Assembly (NCBI RefSeq): GCF_002563925.1
Contig: NZ_PDJD01000001.1
Location: 1,494,973-1,558,972 of the forward strand
Length of the DNA: 64,000 bases
Source: Serinibacter salmoneus
GTDB lineage: Bacteria; Actinomycetota; Actinomycetes; Actinomycetales; Beutenbergiaceae
Reading direction: 5' to 3'
Shown: piece by piece, positions 44,580 through 53,570 of the stretch
Layout: each line of letters opens with the position of its first letter
How positions within the stretch are numbered: position 1 is the first letter of the stretch
The notes under the pieces: model-generated
Database searches by the model: none
Seen by the model: the letters and a program-made list of their open reading frames with translations, nothing else
What the model was told of the DNA's origin: nothing
Made by a program: the position numbers and the translations under genes

Positions 44580-46315
44580 CGTGCCTCCTCCAGGCTGAGC
44601 TGGGAGGCGACGATCTGCGCGTAGGTCGGCGAACTCTCCAGCAGGTCCTCGTGGGTGCCGCTCGCCACGATCCGCCCGGCGTCCATCACGTGGATCGTCT
44701 CCGCGGAGCGGATGCTCGCCACCCGTTGCGCCACCACCACCACGGCTGCCTCGCGGGTGCGGGGCCGCAGCGCGGCCCGAAGGGCGGCGTCCGTGGCGTA
44801 GTCCAGCGCGGAGAAGGAGTCGTCGAACAGGTAGATGCGGGGTTGGTGGACCAGTGCCCGGGCGATCGCGAGTCGCTGGCGCTGGCCCCCGGAGACGTTG
44901 GTGCCGCCCTGGGCGATGGTGGCCTCCAGGCCCCCGTCCATCTCACGCACGAAGTCCGCGGCCTGGGCGACCTCGAGGGCGTCCCAGAGTTCGTCGTCCG
45001 TGGCGTGCGGCTTCCCGAACCGCAGATTGCTCGCGATGGTCCCGGAGAACAGGAAGGCGCGCTGCGGCACCAACCCGATCGCTGCGGTCAGGTCCGGCCG
45101 CGCGAGGTCCCGCACGTCCACGCCGTCGATCCGCACGGCGCCGCCGGTGGCGTCGAACAGCCGCGGGATGAGGTTGAGCAGGGTGGACTTGCCCGAGCCG
45201 GTCGATCCGATGATGGCGGTGGTCCGCCCCGGGGCCGCGACGAGCGAGACGTCACGCAGCACCGGCTCCTGCGCTCCCGGGTAGCCGAACGAGACCCCCT
45301 CGAGGACCACCGTCCCGGTCGGCTCGGCGATCCGGCGGGGTTGCGTGGGCTCCACCACAGTGGGCTCGGAGTCCAGCACCTCCTGGATGCGACCGGCGGA
45401 GACGGCCGCGCGTGGACCGAACATCAGCATCATCGTGGACATCATCACGGCCATGAGGATGAACATCACGTACTGCAGATAGGCGGTGAGTGAGCCGATC
45501 TGCATCTCGCCGGCGTCTACCCGTAGACCGCCGAACCAGGTGATCGCCACCATCGAGGCGTTCATCACCAGCATCACGCTGGGGAACATCAACGCCATGA
45601 GTTTGCCGACCAGGAGCGAGACGTCCCGCAGGTTCCCGTTCGCGACGGCGTACCGCATCCGCTCGAAGGGCTCGCGCACGAACGCTCGAATCACCCGGAT
45701 GCCGTGGATCTGTTCGCGCATCACGCCGTTGACGTCGTCGATCCGTTTCTGCATGGTGCGGAAGCCCCCGACCATGGGTCGCACGATCAGGAGCACGACG
45801 ACCACGAGCACGGGGATCACGATCACCAGCAGCCAGGCGAGCACGCCGTCCTGTGCGATCGCCATCGCGATGCCACCCACCAGCATGATCGGTGCCATCA
45901 CGATGATCGTCATCGTGAAGAACACCAGCATCTGCACCTGCTGGACGTCGTTGGTGTTGCGCGTGATCAGCGACGGCGCGCCGAAGGAGCCCATCTCCTG
46001 CCGGGAGAAGCGCATCACCCGGGTGAACAACGCCTCCCGGAGATCGCGCCCGACCCGCATCGCGACCTTGCTGCCGTAGTACACGGCCACGACGGCGGTC
46101 ACCGCCTGCACCGCGGAGATCGCGAGCATGATGCCGCCCAGACGCCAGATCTCCTCGATGTCACCGGCGATCACGCCGCCGTCGATGATCTCGGCGTTCA
46201 GTGTGGGCAGGTACAGCGAGGCGACGGTCTGCACGAGCTGGAGCACCAGCACCACGGCCACCAGCCCCCAGTAGGGCGCCAGGGAGTTCTTCAGGAGACG
46301 AAGGAGCACCCGCAC
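44576..46315 (-). CDS. ABC exporter, permease-ATPase half (first of pair)
   Basis: The 579-aa half-transporter has six transmembrane helices, then a nucleotide-binding domain with Walker A GSTGSGKSTLL, signature VSGGQRQRL and Walker B IYLFDDSFSALD, where the catalytic Glu is Asp. That degenerate site is typical of the asymmetric member in heterodimeric exporters; the partner keeps Glu. The GTG at 46315 (VRVLLRLLKNSL) is chosen because the longer frame to 46390 runs through a terminator palindrome. Coupled to the next gene by ATGA. Confidence 0.9.
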   Translation of the reverse strand: MRVLLRLLKNSLAPYWGLVAVVLVLQLVQTVASLYLPTLNAEIIDGGVIAGDIEEIWRLGGIMLAISAVQAVTAVVAVYYGSKVAMRVGRDLREALFTRVMRFSRQEMGSFGAPSLITRNTNDVQQVQMLVFFTMTIIVMAPIMLVGGIAMAIAQDGVLAWLLVIVIPVLVVVVLLIVRPMVGGFRTMQKRIDDVNGVMREQIHGIRVIRAFVREPFERMRYAVANGNLRDVSLLVGKLMALMFPSVMLVMNASMVAITWFGGLRVDAGEMQIGSLTAYLQYVMFILMAVMMSTMMLMFGPRAAVSAGRIQEVLDSEPTVVEPTQPRRIAEPTGTVVLEGVSFGYPGAQEPVLRDVSLVAAPGRTTAIIGSTGSGKSTLLNLIPRLFDATGGAVRIDGVDVRDLARPDLTAAIGLVPQRAFLFSGTIASNLRFGKPHATDDELWDALEVAQAADFVREMDGGLEATIAQGGTNVSGGQRQRLAIARALVHQPRIYLFDDSFSALDYATDAALRAALRPRTREAAVVVVAQRVASIRSAETIHVMDAGRIVASGTHEDLLESSPTYAQIVASQLSLEEAR

Positions 46316-46349
46316 ACCGTACGCCCGCCTGCTGACATCGGGTACGGAA

Positions 46350-46383
46350 AAGCCTCCGGGGCGGCGCGCCGCCCCGGAGGCTT
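46350..46383 (-). terminator. Terminator with perfect 34-bp palindrome
   Basis: Bases 46350-46383 form an uninterrupted palindrome centred on GCGCGC (half-site AAGCCTCCGGGGCGGCG), followed on the minus strand by TTTT (the T-run overlaps its edge at 46351-46348). It ends the SPFH gene transcript, 43 bp after that stop. Confidence 0.8.
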
Positions 46384-46425
46384 CTCTCACCTCTCAGGCT
46401 CCCGCACGCGGGAGCACACATCGGC

Positions 46426-47601
46426 TCACTCCGGCCGCATGCCGCCCTGTGGACCGGGCTGCTCCCCGGTACCGAGATCGACCGTGGCGGCGGGGTCGCT
46501 GGGCGGCGTCGCACGTCGCCGACTGTGCACGGTGGCGTCCTGGGCCTGGTGCGTCGCCTCGGACGCCTCGCTACGGGCCTGACGGAGCGCCTCGCTCGGG
46601 TCCTGCAGCGCGGTCTCGGCAAACGCGTCGTCGTCACCGAACGTCGGGTTGCGTCGCGCCCGTTCCGTGGCCGACTCCCCGGCCTCCCCCGAGCCGTCCG
46701 TGCTGGGCGGGGCGACCGCACCGCCGCCGAATGCGCCCGCGATGCCGTTGAGCGCCGCGGTGAACTCGGTGGGGACGATCCACATCTTGGAGGAGGAGCC
46801 GTTGGCGATCTCCGGGAGCTTCTGCAGGTACTGGTAGGCCAGCAACTTCGGGTCGGCATCGCCGCGGTGGATGGCCTCGAACACCTGCAGGATCGCGCGG
46901 GACTCACCCTGCGCCTTGAGGATCGCCGACTGCGCCTCGCCCTCAGCCCTCAGGATCGAGGACTGCTTCTCACCCTCGGCCGTCAGGATCGCGGACTGCT
47001 TCACGCCCTCGGCGGTGAGGATCGCGGCGCGGCGGTCACGTTCAGCCCGCATCTGCTGCTCCATGGAACCCTGCACACTGGCGGGCGGGTCGATCGCCTT
47101 GAGCTCCACGCGATTCACGCGGATCCCCCACCGCCCGGTCGCATCGTCCAGCACACCGCGCAGTTGCCCGTTGATCTGGTCGCGGCTGGTGAGCGTCTGC
47201 TCCAGGTCCATCGAACCGATGACGTTACGCAGGGTGGTCACCGTCAACTGCTCGATACCGGTGATGTAGTTCTCGATCTCATACGTCGCGGCCTTCGGGT
47301 CCGTCACCTGGAAGTAGATGACGGTGTCGATGCTCACCACGAGGTTGTCCGAGGTGATCACGGGCTGCGGTGGGAAGGAGACCACCTGCTCACGCAGGTC
47401 CACTCCTGCGCGCACCCGGTCCACGAAGGGGATCAGGAAGTGCAGTCCGGCGTTCATCGTGGAGCTGTAGCGGCCGAGACGCTCGACGATCAGCGCCGTG
47501 GCCTGCGGCACGATCTGCACCGCGCGAATGATCGCGACGATGATGAAGAGGGCCAGGAGGCCGAGCACCACGAGCCCGACGACTGATCCGGGGTTGTCCA
47601 T
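46426..47601 (-). CDS. SPFH/band-7 domain protein (slipin-like)
   Basis: The 391-aa membrane protein has one N-terminal transmembrane helix (about 7-28), an SPFH domain (about 30-190; VPQATALIVERLGRY) and a coiled-coil stretch with an 11-residue repeat AILTAEGEKQS in four copies (about 190-235), ending with a Ser/Thr/Pro-rich tail. It likely forms membrane-bound oligomers that organise lipid microdomains. It follows the NfeD gene on the same strand after 100 bp, the classic NfeD/slipin partnership. ATG start with AAAGGA 6-8 nt upstream. Confidence 0.9.
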   Translation of the reverse strand: MDNPGSVVGLVVLGLLALFIIVAIIRAVQIVPQATALIVERLGRYSSTMNAGLHFLIPFVDRVRAGVDLREQVVSFPPQPVITSDNLVVSIDTVIYFQVTDPKAATYEIENYITGIEQLTVTTLRNVIGSMDLEQTLTSRDQINGQLRGVLDDATGRWGIRVNRVELKAIDPPASVQGSMEQQMRAERDRRAAILTAEGVKQSAILTAEGEKQSSILRAEGEAQSAILKAQGESRAILQVFEAIHRGDADPKLLAYQYLQKLPEIANGSSSKMWIVPTEFTAALNGIAGAFGGGAVAPPSTDGSGEAGESATERARRNPTFGDDDAFAETALQDPSEALRQARSEASEATHQAQDATVHSRRRATPPSDPAATVDLGTGEQPGPQGGMRPE

Positions 47602-47701
47602 ACCAGGTCCTTTCGACGACCACCACGCCCCCCGCGCGGTGGAGAGATGAATTCAGCCGGCGGACGGCGCACTCGCGCGCGCCCCGGCCACCGGTGCGCG
47701 C

Positions 47702-48193
47702 CTAGCGATCACCATCCGGCGTGGGGTAGGCAGGTGGCGCGTCGGAGAGCAGTTCGTCCTGGATCTCCGAGGCGGGGGCGACGATCGCCGTCGCGCCGTC
47801 GATCCGCAGCACCCGCACCTCGGTGCCGGCCTCGAGCACCCCGGGGCCGGAGAGCCGGGCACTCCACACCTCACCGTCGAGCTTCACGCGGCCGTCGCGT
47901 TCACTGACGGCCTCGGTGACGATGGCCGCCTGGCCCACCAGCGCGGCGGTGTTCGTGGCGACCTCCGGGGTCTGGGTGCGGAATCGACGCAGTGCCCAGG
48001 GCCGGATCGCGACCAACAACAGTGCAGCGACGACGGCGAACACGATTACCTGCACCGGCAACGGCGCACCGGCAGCCGCCGCCACGGTCGCAGCGAGCGC
48101 ACCCCCGGCGAGCATGAGGAACACCAAGTCCACGACGAGTACTTCCACCAGGGCCAGAATGAGCGCTGCGCACAGCCACAGAATCCACATCAT
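47702..48193 (-). CDS. NfeD family membrane protein
   Basis: The 163-aa protein has two or three transmembrane helices (about residues 1-70) and a C-terminal OB-fold NfeD domain (VGQAAIVTEAVSERDGRVKLDGEVWSAR, GTEVRVLRIDGATAIV). NfeD proteins act beside SPFH/slipin proteins at the membrane. The ATG at 48193 is chosen because GGGAGG lies 8 nt upstream; the in-frame GTG at 48202 would overlap that element. Confidence 0.88.
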   Translation of the reverse strand: MMWILWLCAALILALVEVLVVDLVFLMLAGGALAATVAAAAGAPLPVQVIVFAVVAALLLVAIRPWALRRFRTQTPEVATNTAALVGQAAIVTEAVSERDGRVKLDGEVWSARLSGPGVLEAGTEVRVLRIDGATAIVAPASEIQDELLSDAPPAYPTPDGDR

Positions 48194-48288
48194 CGTGACC
48201 ACCTCCCTTCCCCCCAGCGTACGCGTCCCCGCTCAGGATCGGGAGCGCCGGCCGGCGCTGTGTGCACACCGACGGTCCGCGCGACCGA

Positions 48289-49101
48289 TCAGCCGCCGTG
48301 CCGTGCCTCTCGGGACTCCCCGCTGGCCCGCGCCGCCCACCGGTCACCGGCCCGTGTGAGCGTGATCGGCACCCCGAACGTGGCGGTGAGGTTCTGCGCG
48401 GTCAGCACCGACTCGATCGGGCCAGCCGCCTGCACCGCGCCGTCCCGCAGCATCAACGCGTGGGTGTAGTGCGGGGGAATCTCCTCCACGTGGTGCGTCA
48501 CCAACACGGTCACAGGTGAGTTCGGATCCGCGGCGAGTTCGGCCAGCGCCGCCACGAGTTCCTCGCGGCCACCCAGGTCCAGACCGGCGGCGGGCTCATC
48601 CAGCAGGAGTAGTTCCGGATCCGCCATCAGGGCGCGCGCGATCTGCGCGCGCTTGCGTTCGCCCTCCGAGAGAGTCCCGAAGGTGCGATCGGCGAGGTGA
48701 GCCATGCCGAACGCGGCCAGCAACGCAAGCGCCCGTTCGTCGTCGACCGACTCGTAGGTGTCACGCCAGCGGCCCGTCACGCCCCAGCTCGCGGTGCGCA
48801 CCACGTCCAACACGATCTCGGTGCGCGGGATGCGCTCGGCGAGTGCGGCGCTGGCCAACCCGATGCGGGGCCGCAACTCGGCGATGTCCACGGCGCCCAG
48901 CGTCTCCTCGAGTACCTCCACCCGCCCGGAGGTGGGGTGCATCCTCGCCGAGGCGAGTTGCAGCAGCGTGGTCTTCCCCGCGCCGTTGCGGCCGAGGATC
49001 ACCCAGCGCTCCCCCTCCTGCACCTGCCAGGTGACATGGTTGAGGATGTCGTTCCCGGAACGGCGGACGGTTGCGTCATCGAGCGCGAGCACCTGCGTCA
49101 T
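48289..49101 (-). CDS. ABC transporter ATP-binding protein (single domain)
   Basis: The 270-aa ATPase has Walker A GRNGAGKTTLLQL, signature LSEGERKRAQIARAL and Walker B LLLLDEPAAGLD with catalytic Glu, then the H-loop VTHHVEEI. It resembles ModF/YlmA-type stand-alone ATPases. No permease gene adjoins it, so partner and substrate are unknown. ATG start 6 nt after TAGGGT; divergent from the 244-aa hypothetical gene. Confidence 0.88.
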   Translation of the reverse strand: MTQVLALDDATVRRSGNDILNHVTWQVQEGERWVILGRNGAGKTTLLQLASARMHPTSGRVEVLEETLGAVDIAELRPRIGLASAALAERIPRTEIVLDVVRTASWGVTGRWRDTYESVDDERALALLAAFGMAHLADRTFGTLSEGERKRAQIARALMADPELLLLDEPAAGLDLGGREELVAALAELAADPNSPVTVLVTHHVEEIPPHYTHALMLRDGAVQAAGPIESVLTAQNLTATFGVPITLTRAGDRWAARASGESREARHGG

Positions 49102-49107
49102 GTCTCG

Positions 49108-49177
49108 ACCCTACCCAGACGGGCACGTCGATTCGGTGAGGCGCGCGCCCGCACCCGCCGCCGCGTGGTCGTAAGTT
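49108..49177. promoter_or_regulatory. Divergent leaderless -10 elements (ABC ATPase and 244-aa gene)
   Basis: TAGGGT (49113-49108, minus) ends 6 nt before the ATG at 49101 and TAAGTT (49172-49177, plus) ends 6 nt before the GTG at 49184. The 60 bases between show no further signal. Confidence 0.45.
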
Positions 49178-49183
49178 GGAGCG

Positions 49184-49918
49184 GTGACCGATCTCCCTCG
49201 TTCCGTCGCCCTTGCCCTGCTCTGGCCCCGGCTCGTGGCGGGTTCACGTCCGGCCCTGAGCCTGTTGACGGGCGACGACGAACCGCACCGCCTGCAGGAC
49301 GCTCCCCTCCCCGTGGCGCTCGCCGACCTCGGCGTGCACGAGGTGTGGGCGGTCCTGCCCAGCGCCGGGGACCCCCAGGGACTTCCCCCCGCGGCCTCGG
49401 CCGCCGGGATCGAGGCAGGTGAGGCGGTCGTGGCACGCACCGCGTCGGGCACCTGCGTGCTGGTCCCCGAGGTCACCCCGTTCGGCTCTGCCCTGGAGCC
49501 CGGCTGGATTGTGACGTGGCAGGCGTTCCAGGGCCCGCCCGCCCCTCCCGCCGGGGTCGCCCTCTCCGAGGTGCGCCGCGAGTTGCTGGAGGCGATGCAC
49601 GACGTCATCGAGGAACTCACCCGCCTGGACGTGGCCAGTGAGGACCCCGAGGTCCGCGAGGCGCTCCTGGACCTACGCGCCGAACCGGACCGCGCGACCA
49701 CGCAGGTCCTGCAGTCCCTCGAGGCGCCGGCCGCCGAGGTGCTCCTGCAGGCGCTGCGACTGGAGACCGTCGTGGCCCTCGCCCTGGCGGGCGAGGGCGC
49801 CGCCCTCTCGGCGAGCGAGGCGGCGGCCAGGTCTGGCGCCCTGGTCCGGCTGCGCGGTGCCGCGCGGGCGGCCGTGGCCGTGGCCAGCCGGCACGGCACG
49901 TGTAGTTCACGCCGATGA
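49184..49918 (+). CDS. Hypothetical protein, function unknown
   Basis: The 244-aa product matches no family I recognise. It has a mixed N-terminal half (SVALALLWPRLVAGSRPALSLL; EVWAVLPSAGDP) and a helical, Ala/Leu/Glu-rich C-terminal half. No signal peptide or membrane helix is clear. The last residues GTCSSRR look unlike the helical context, and the adjacent +1 frame runs on as ADEQLPSLVEATKALTHVV to 50000, so a frameshift near 49890 is possible. The GTG start is supported by TAAGTT 6 nt upstream. Confidence 0.6.
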   Translation: MTDLPRSVALALLWPRLVAGSRPALSLLTGDDEPHRLQDAPLPVALADLGVHEVWAVLPSAGDPQGLPPAASAAGIEAGEAVVARTASGTCVLVPEVTPFGSALEPGWIVTWQAFQGPPAPPAGVALSEVRRELLEAMHDVIEELTRLDVASEDPEVREALLDLRAEPDRATTQVLQSLEAPAAEVLLQALRLETVVALALAGEGAALSASEAAARSGALVRLRGAARAAVAVASRHGTCSSRR

Positions 49919-50172
49919 GCAGCTGCCGTCACTGGTGGAGGCGACCAAGGCACTGACGCACGTGGTCAGCACGATCATCCAGGGTGTGGTCCCGCCGTAG
50001 GAGATGCCCTCGACGGTGAAGGCGAACGCCGTCACGCACTGTTCACCAGCACCGGCGGCGCCGTCCACCTCGCGCACCTGGGAGGTGCTACGAGCCACCG
50101 TGGACATCGGGCACGGGCTGCTCCCCTGGTCTTCGGCGCCGCAGGGCGCCGGCTCCACCGAGGCCGGCAGCG
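49919..50172. other. 254-bp stretch without a confident gene
   Basis: Between the 244-aa gene and glgM. Two weak possibilities exist. The plus frame ending at 50000 may be a frameshifted extension of the 244-aa protein. A minus-strand frame from ATG 50107 to 49907 would give 66 residues, but lacks a Shine-Dalgarno sequence at good spacing. No tRNA or terminator seen. Confidence 0.4.
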
Positions 50173-51405
50173 CTAGCGGCCGAGCACCGTGCGGTATACC
50201 TCGATCGTTCGCTCCCCGATCGCGTCCCAGGAGAAGTGGTCCTCGACCCGGCGCCGGGAGGCCTCCCCCATCGCGGTGGCTCGCTGCGGGTCGCTCACCA
50301 CCGAGGCGAGCGCCTCGGCGAGATCCCGCTGGAAGGTGTCGGGATCGGTCGGTGTGCCGGTCCCATCGCTCGCCTGGTCCAGCGGCACGAGCAGCCCGGT
50401 CTCGCCGTCGGCGACGACCTCCGGGATCCCGCCCGTCGCGGAGGCCACCACCGGTAGCCCGACCGCCATCGCCTCCAGGTTCACGATGCCCAGCGGCTCG
50501 TAGATCGAGGGGCACACGAACACCGTGCTCGCGGCCAGCACCGCGATGAGTTCCTCCCGCGGCAGCATGTCCGGGATCCAGACCACGCCGTCCCGCTCGG
50601 TGGAGAGCTCCTCCACCAGCCCCGTGACCTCGGCCATGATCTCCGGCGTGTCCGGCGCACCGGCGCACAGCACCACCTGCACGTCCTTGGGCAGCCGGCG
50701 CACGGCGCGCAGGAAGTACGGCAGCCCCTTCTGCCGGGTGATCCGGCCCACGAACACCACGGCGGGACGGTCCGGGTCCACACCGCGCGCCCGGGCGAGC
50801 TCTCGCGCCCGCTCGGTGAGGCGGCCGTCCGGGCCGATCGGTCGGACCCAACGGTCCAGGTCGATACCGTTGTGCACCACGTGCACGCGTGCCGGGTCGA
50901 CACCGGGGTAGGAGCGCAGGATGTCCTCGCGCATGCCCGCGCTGACGGCGATGATGCCCGCGGCACCGTGGTAGGCGGTGGACTCCGCCCAGCTGGACAG
51001 CGCGTACCCGCCACCGAGCTGCTCGGCCTTCCACGGCCGCAGGGGTTCGAGGGAGTGCGCCGAGAGCACGTGGGGGATGTCGTGGAGCAGCCCGGCGAGG
51101 TGGCCGGCCATGTTCGCGTACCAGGTGTGGCTGTGCACCAGGTCGGCCCCCGCGACGTCGTTGGCGATCGCGAGGTCGACGCCGAGGGTGCGCAGGGCCG
51201 GGTTGGCCTCCGCGAGTTCCGGCAGCGCGTCGTAGCCTGTCAGGGTCACGCCCTGCGGCGCCACGCCCGCCGCACGCGGACCGTCGAATGCCCGCACGTG
51301 CACATCGAGGTGCCGGGCGAGCACCGCGGAGAGCTCGGCCACGTGCACACCCGCCCCTCCATAGATGTGCGGCGGGTACTCGCGGGTCAGCAGGTCAACA
51401 CGCAT
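50173..51405 (-). CDS. glgM: GT4 glycogen synthase/alpha-maltose-1-phosphate synthase (GlgM type)
   Basis: The 410-aa GT-B glycosyltransferase matches the actinobacterial enzyme formerly called GlgA (M. tuberculosis Rv1212c), shown to make alpha-maltose-1-phosphate from ADP-glucose and glucose-1-phosphate. It has YPPHIYGGAGVHVAEL near residue 10, FVGRITRQKGL, and the E-x7-E region SIYEPLGIVNLEAMAVGLPVV. It likely feeds GlgE-type alpha-glucan synthesis; GlgE is not in the window. The ATG at 51405 has GAGGAGG 8 nt upstream and excludes a longer frame. Divergent from glgC, which supplies ADP-glucose. Confidence 0.9.
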   Translation of the reverse strand: MRVDLLTREYPPHIYGGAGVHVAELSAVLARHLDVHVRAFDGPRAAGVAPQGVTLTGYDALPELAEANPALRTLGVDLAIANDVAGADLVHSHTWYANMAGHLAGLLHDIPHVLSAHSLEPLRPWKAEQLGGGYALSSWAESTAYHGAAGIIAVSAGMREDILRSYPGVDPARVHVVHNGIDLDRWVRPIGPDGRLTERARELARARGVDPDRPAVVFVGRITRQKGLPYFLRAVRRLPKDVQVVLCAGAPDTPEIMAEVTGLVEELSTERDGVVWIPDMLPREELIAVLAASTVFVCPSIYEPLGIVNLEAMAVGLPVVASATGGIPEVVADGETGLLVPLDQASDGTGTPTDPDTFQRDLAEALASVVSDPQRATAMGEASRRRVEDHFSWDAIGERTIEVYRTVLGR

Positions 51406-51540
51406 GCGGCGACGCCTCCTCGGGTCATGGTCCCCGTGTGGAACCCACCCACGATCCTGCCAGGTCAGAGCCGACTCGGACACCATCCACCATGCGGAAC
51501 GCTGGGTGAGATTTTGTAGCACCGCACCCCCGCGACCCCC

Positions 51541-51546
51541 TAGGGT
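51541..51546 (+). promoter_or_regulatory. -10-like TAGGGT of glgC
   Basis: TAGGGT ends 6 nt before the glgC ATG. The divergent gap 51406-51552 holds no other clear regulatory sequence; glgM has a Shine-Dalgarno sequence instead. Confidence 0.5.
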
Positions 51547-51552
51547 CGTGTC

Positions 51553-52815
51553 ATGGCAGCACCTCGCGTCCTCGCAATCGTCCTCGCCGGCGGAGAGGGC
51601 AAGCGCCTCATGCCGCTCACTGCTGAGCGAGCCAAGCCGGCCGTGCCCTTCGGTGGCACCTATCGCCTCATCGACTTCGCGTTGTCCAACATCGTGAACT
51701 CGGGATATCTGCGCTCAGTGGTCCTCACGCAGTACAAGTCCCACAGCCTCGACCGTCACGTCACCAAGACCTGGCGGATGTCCACCCTGCTCGGCAACTA
51801 CGTGGTCCCGGTCCCCGCTCAGCAGCGGATGGGGAAGAACTGGTACCTCGGCAGCGCCGACGCGATCTACCAGAGCCTGAATCTGCTGGACGACGAGAAG
51901 CCCGACATCGTCGTCGTGGTCGGGGCCGACCACGTGTACCGGATGGACTTCTCCCAGATGGTGGACGCGCACATTGCCTCCGGCGCCCCGCTGACCGTGG
52001 CGGGAATCCGCCAGCCGCTGTCGCTGGCGGATCAGTTCGGCGTCATCCAGGCCGACCCGGACAACCCCCGCCTCATCAAGGAGTTCCTCGAGAAGCCGAC
52101 CGACGCCGTCGGATTGGAGGACGCCCCCGATGAGGTGCTCGCCTCGATGGGCAACTACGTCTTCAACACCGATGCCCTGATCGCGGCGGTGAAGGCGGAT
52201 GCGGAGAACGAGTCCTCACGCCACGACATGGGCGGCGACATCGTGCCCGCGTTCGTGGCCCGGGGCGAGGCCGCTCTCTACGACTTCATCGAGAACGACG
52301 TGCCCGGTTCCAGTGACCGCGACCGCGACTACTGGCGGGACGTCGGCACGCTCGACGCCTACTACGACGCCAACCGCGACCTCATCTCCATCACTCCGGT
52401 GTTCAACCTCTACAACGACGAGTGGCCGGTCTACACGGGCTACGTGGGGCTGCCGCCCGCGAAGTTCGTGCACGCCTCCCCCGAGCGCATCGGTCTGGCG
52501 ACCGATTCGGTGATCTCGCCCGGAGTGGTGGTCTCCGGTGGTGAGGTGCACGGGTCCATCATCGCCCCGGGTTGCCGGATCAACTCCTGGTCGCGGGTGA
52601 ACGAGTCGGTGCTGCTGGACAACGTCGTGATCCGGCGCCGCGCGCAGATCAACCGCGCCATCCTGGACAAGAACGTCGTGGTGGAGGAGGGCGCCAGCGT
52701 GGGGATGAACCGCGAGCTGGACGTGGCGCGCGGATTCACGGTCACGCCCGCCGGGATCACCGTGGTGCCCAAGGGCACGCTCGTGACCAAGGACGGCGCC
52801 ACCCTGAAGTCCTGA
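51553..52815 (+). CDS. glgC: Glucose-1-phosphate adenylyltransferase GlgC
   Basis: GlgC makes ADP-glucose from ATP and glucose-1-phosphate. The 420-aa protein has the nucleotidyltransferase motif [25 protein letters not shown] (broken here in reading as LAGGEGKRL then [10 protein letters not shown], residues 12-30), DHVYRMD, the substrate motif EFLEKP and a C-terminal left-handed beta-helix with hexapeptide-like repeats (about 300-400). Length and order are typical. Divergent from glgM. Hairpin downstream. Confidence 0.95.
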   Translation: MAAPRVLAIVLAGGEGKRLMPLTAERAKPAVPFGGTYRLIDFALSNIVNSGYLRSVVLTQYKSHSLDRHVTKTWRMSTLLGNYVVPVPAQQRMGKNWYLGSADAIYQSLNLLDDEKPDIVVVVGADHVYRMDFSQMVDAHIASGAPLTVAGIRQPLSLADQFGVIQADPDNPRLIKEFLEKPTDAVGLEDAPDEVLASMGNYVFNTDALIAAVKADAENESSRHDMGGDIVPAFVARGEAALYDFIENDVPGSSDRDRDYWRDVGTLDAYYDANRDLISITPVFNLYNDEWPVYTGYVGLPPAKFVHASPERIGLATDSVISPGVVVSGGEVHGSIIAPGCRINSWSRVNESVLLDNVVIRRRAQINRAILDKNVVVEEGASVGMNRELDVARGFTVTPAGITVVPKGTLVTKDGATLKS

Positions 52816-52842
52816 CGCACGCCCGTCACGCACCACGTCCTG

Positions 52843-52874
52843 GTCTCCCGGAGATCCCGCGATCTCCGGGAGAC
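52843..52874. terminator. 14-bp hairpin between glgC and serB
   Basis: A perfect inverted repeat GTCTCCCGGAGATC (52843-52856) pairs with 52861-52874 across loop CCGC. No T-run follows; instead the -10-like TAGGCT of serB directly abuts it. It may terminate glgC and also sit over the serB -35 region. Confidence 0.5.
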
Positions 52875-52880
52875 TAGGCT
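52875..52880 (+). promoter_or_regulatory. -10-like TAGGCT of serB
   Basis: TAGGCT ends 7 nt before the GTG at 52888, immediately after the hairpin. Confidence 0.45.
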
Positions 52881-52887
52881 TGAACGC

Positions 52888-53544
52888 GTGACAGGTGCCG
52901 ATCGCATGACCCCCGTTCCCGACACCCGACGGCTCATCGTGATGGACGTGGACTCCACGTTCATCACCCAGGAGGTCATCGAGCTCCTGGCGGCGCGGGC
53001 CGGCGCGCAGGAGGAAGTCGCCCGCGTGACAGAGGCGGCGATGCGCGGGGAGATCGACTTCGCCGACTCCCTGCGAGCCCGGGTTGCGACGCTGGCCGGC
53101 CTCCCCGCGACCGTTCTCGAGGACGTGCTCGCCGAGGTCACGCCCTCGGACGGCATCGCCGAGCTCGTGGCCTTCGCAGGCGAGCGCGGCTGGCCCCTCG
53201 CGCTCGTCTCCGGCGGGTTCATCGAGATCGTGGCCCCGCTCGCCGCCTCCTTCGGGATCACCCGCGCGCGTGCCAACGCGCTCGAGGTGCACGACGGCGT
53301 GCTCACTGGCCGCGTGGCGGGACCGGTGATCGACCGGTCCGCCAAGGCCGCAGCACTGACGCAGTTCGCCGCCGAGGTGGGTCTGTCACCGGACGCCGCC
53401 ATCGCGATCGGTGACGGCGCCAACGACCTGGAGATGATGGCCGCGGCGGGCCTCTCGATCGCCTACTGCGCCAAGCCGGTGGTGGCGGTGGCCGCAGACC
53501 ACGCGGTGGGCACTATGCACGAGGTCATCGACATCCTCCGTTGA
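52888..53544 (+). CDS. serB: Phosphoserine phosphatase SerB
   Basis: SerB dephosphorylates O-phospho-L-serine, the last step of serine synthesis. The 218-aa HAD protein has motif I DVDSTFI (about residues 20-26; nucleophile Asp, DxDST pattern of SerB), motif II SGGF, the Lys in DRSAKAAAL and motif III GDGANDLEMM. It lacks the N-terminal ACT domain found in some SerB proteins. GTG start with leaderless -10. Confidence 0.9.
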   Translation: MTGADRMTPVPDTRRLIVMDVDSTFITQEVIELLAARAGAQEEVARVTEAAMRGEIDFADSLRARVATLAGLPATVLEDVLAEVTPSDGIAELVAFAGERGWPLALVSGGFIEIVAPLAASFGITRARANALEVHDGVLTGRVAGPVIDRSAKAAALTQFAAEVGLSPDAAIAIGDGANDLEMMAAAGLSIAYCAKPVVAVAADHAVGTMHEVIDILR

Positions 53545-53570
53545 GACGGGCCGACTGCCCACGCGTGTGC

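Noticed and set aside
46315-46390. Upstream start for the first ABC exporter gene at 46390
   Set aside because: The added 25 codons lie across a perfect terminator palindrome and its T-run.
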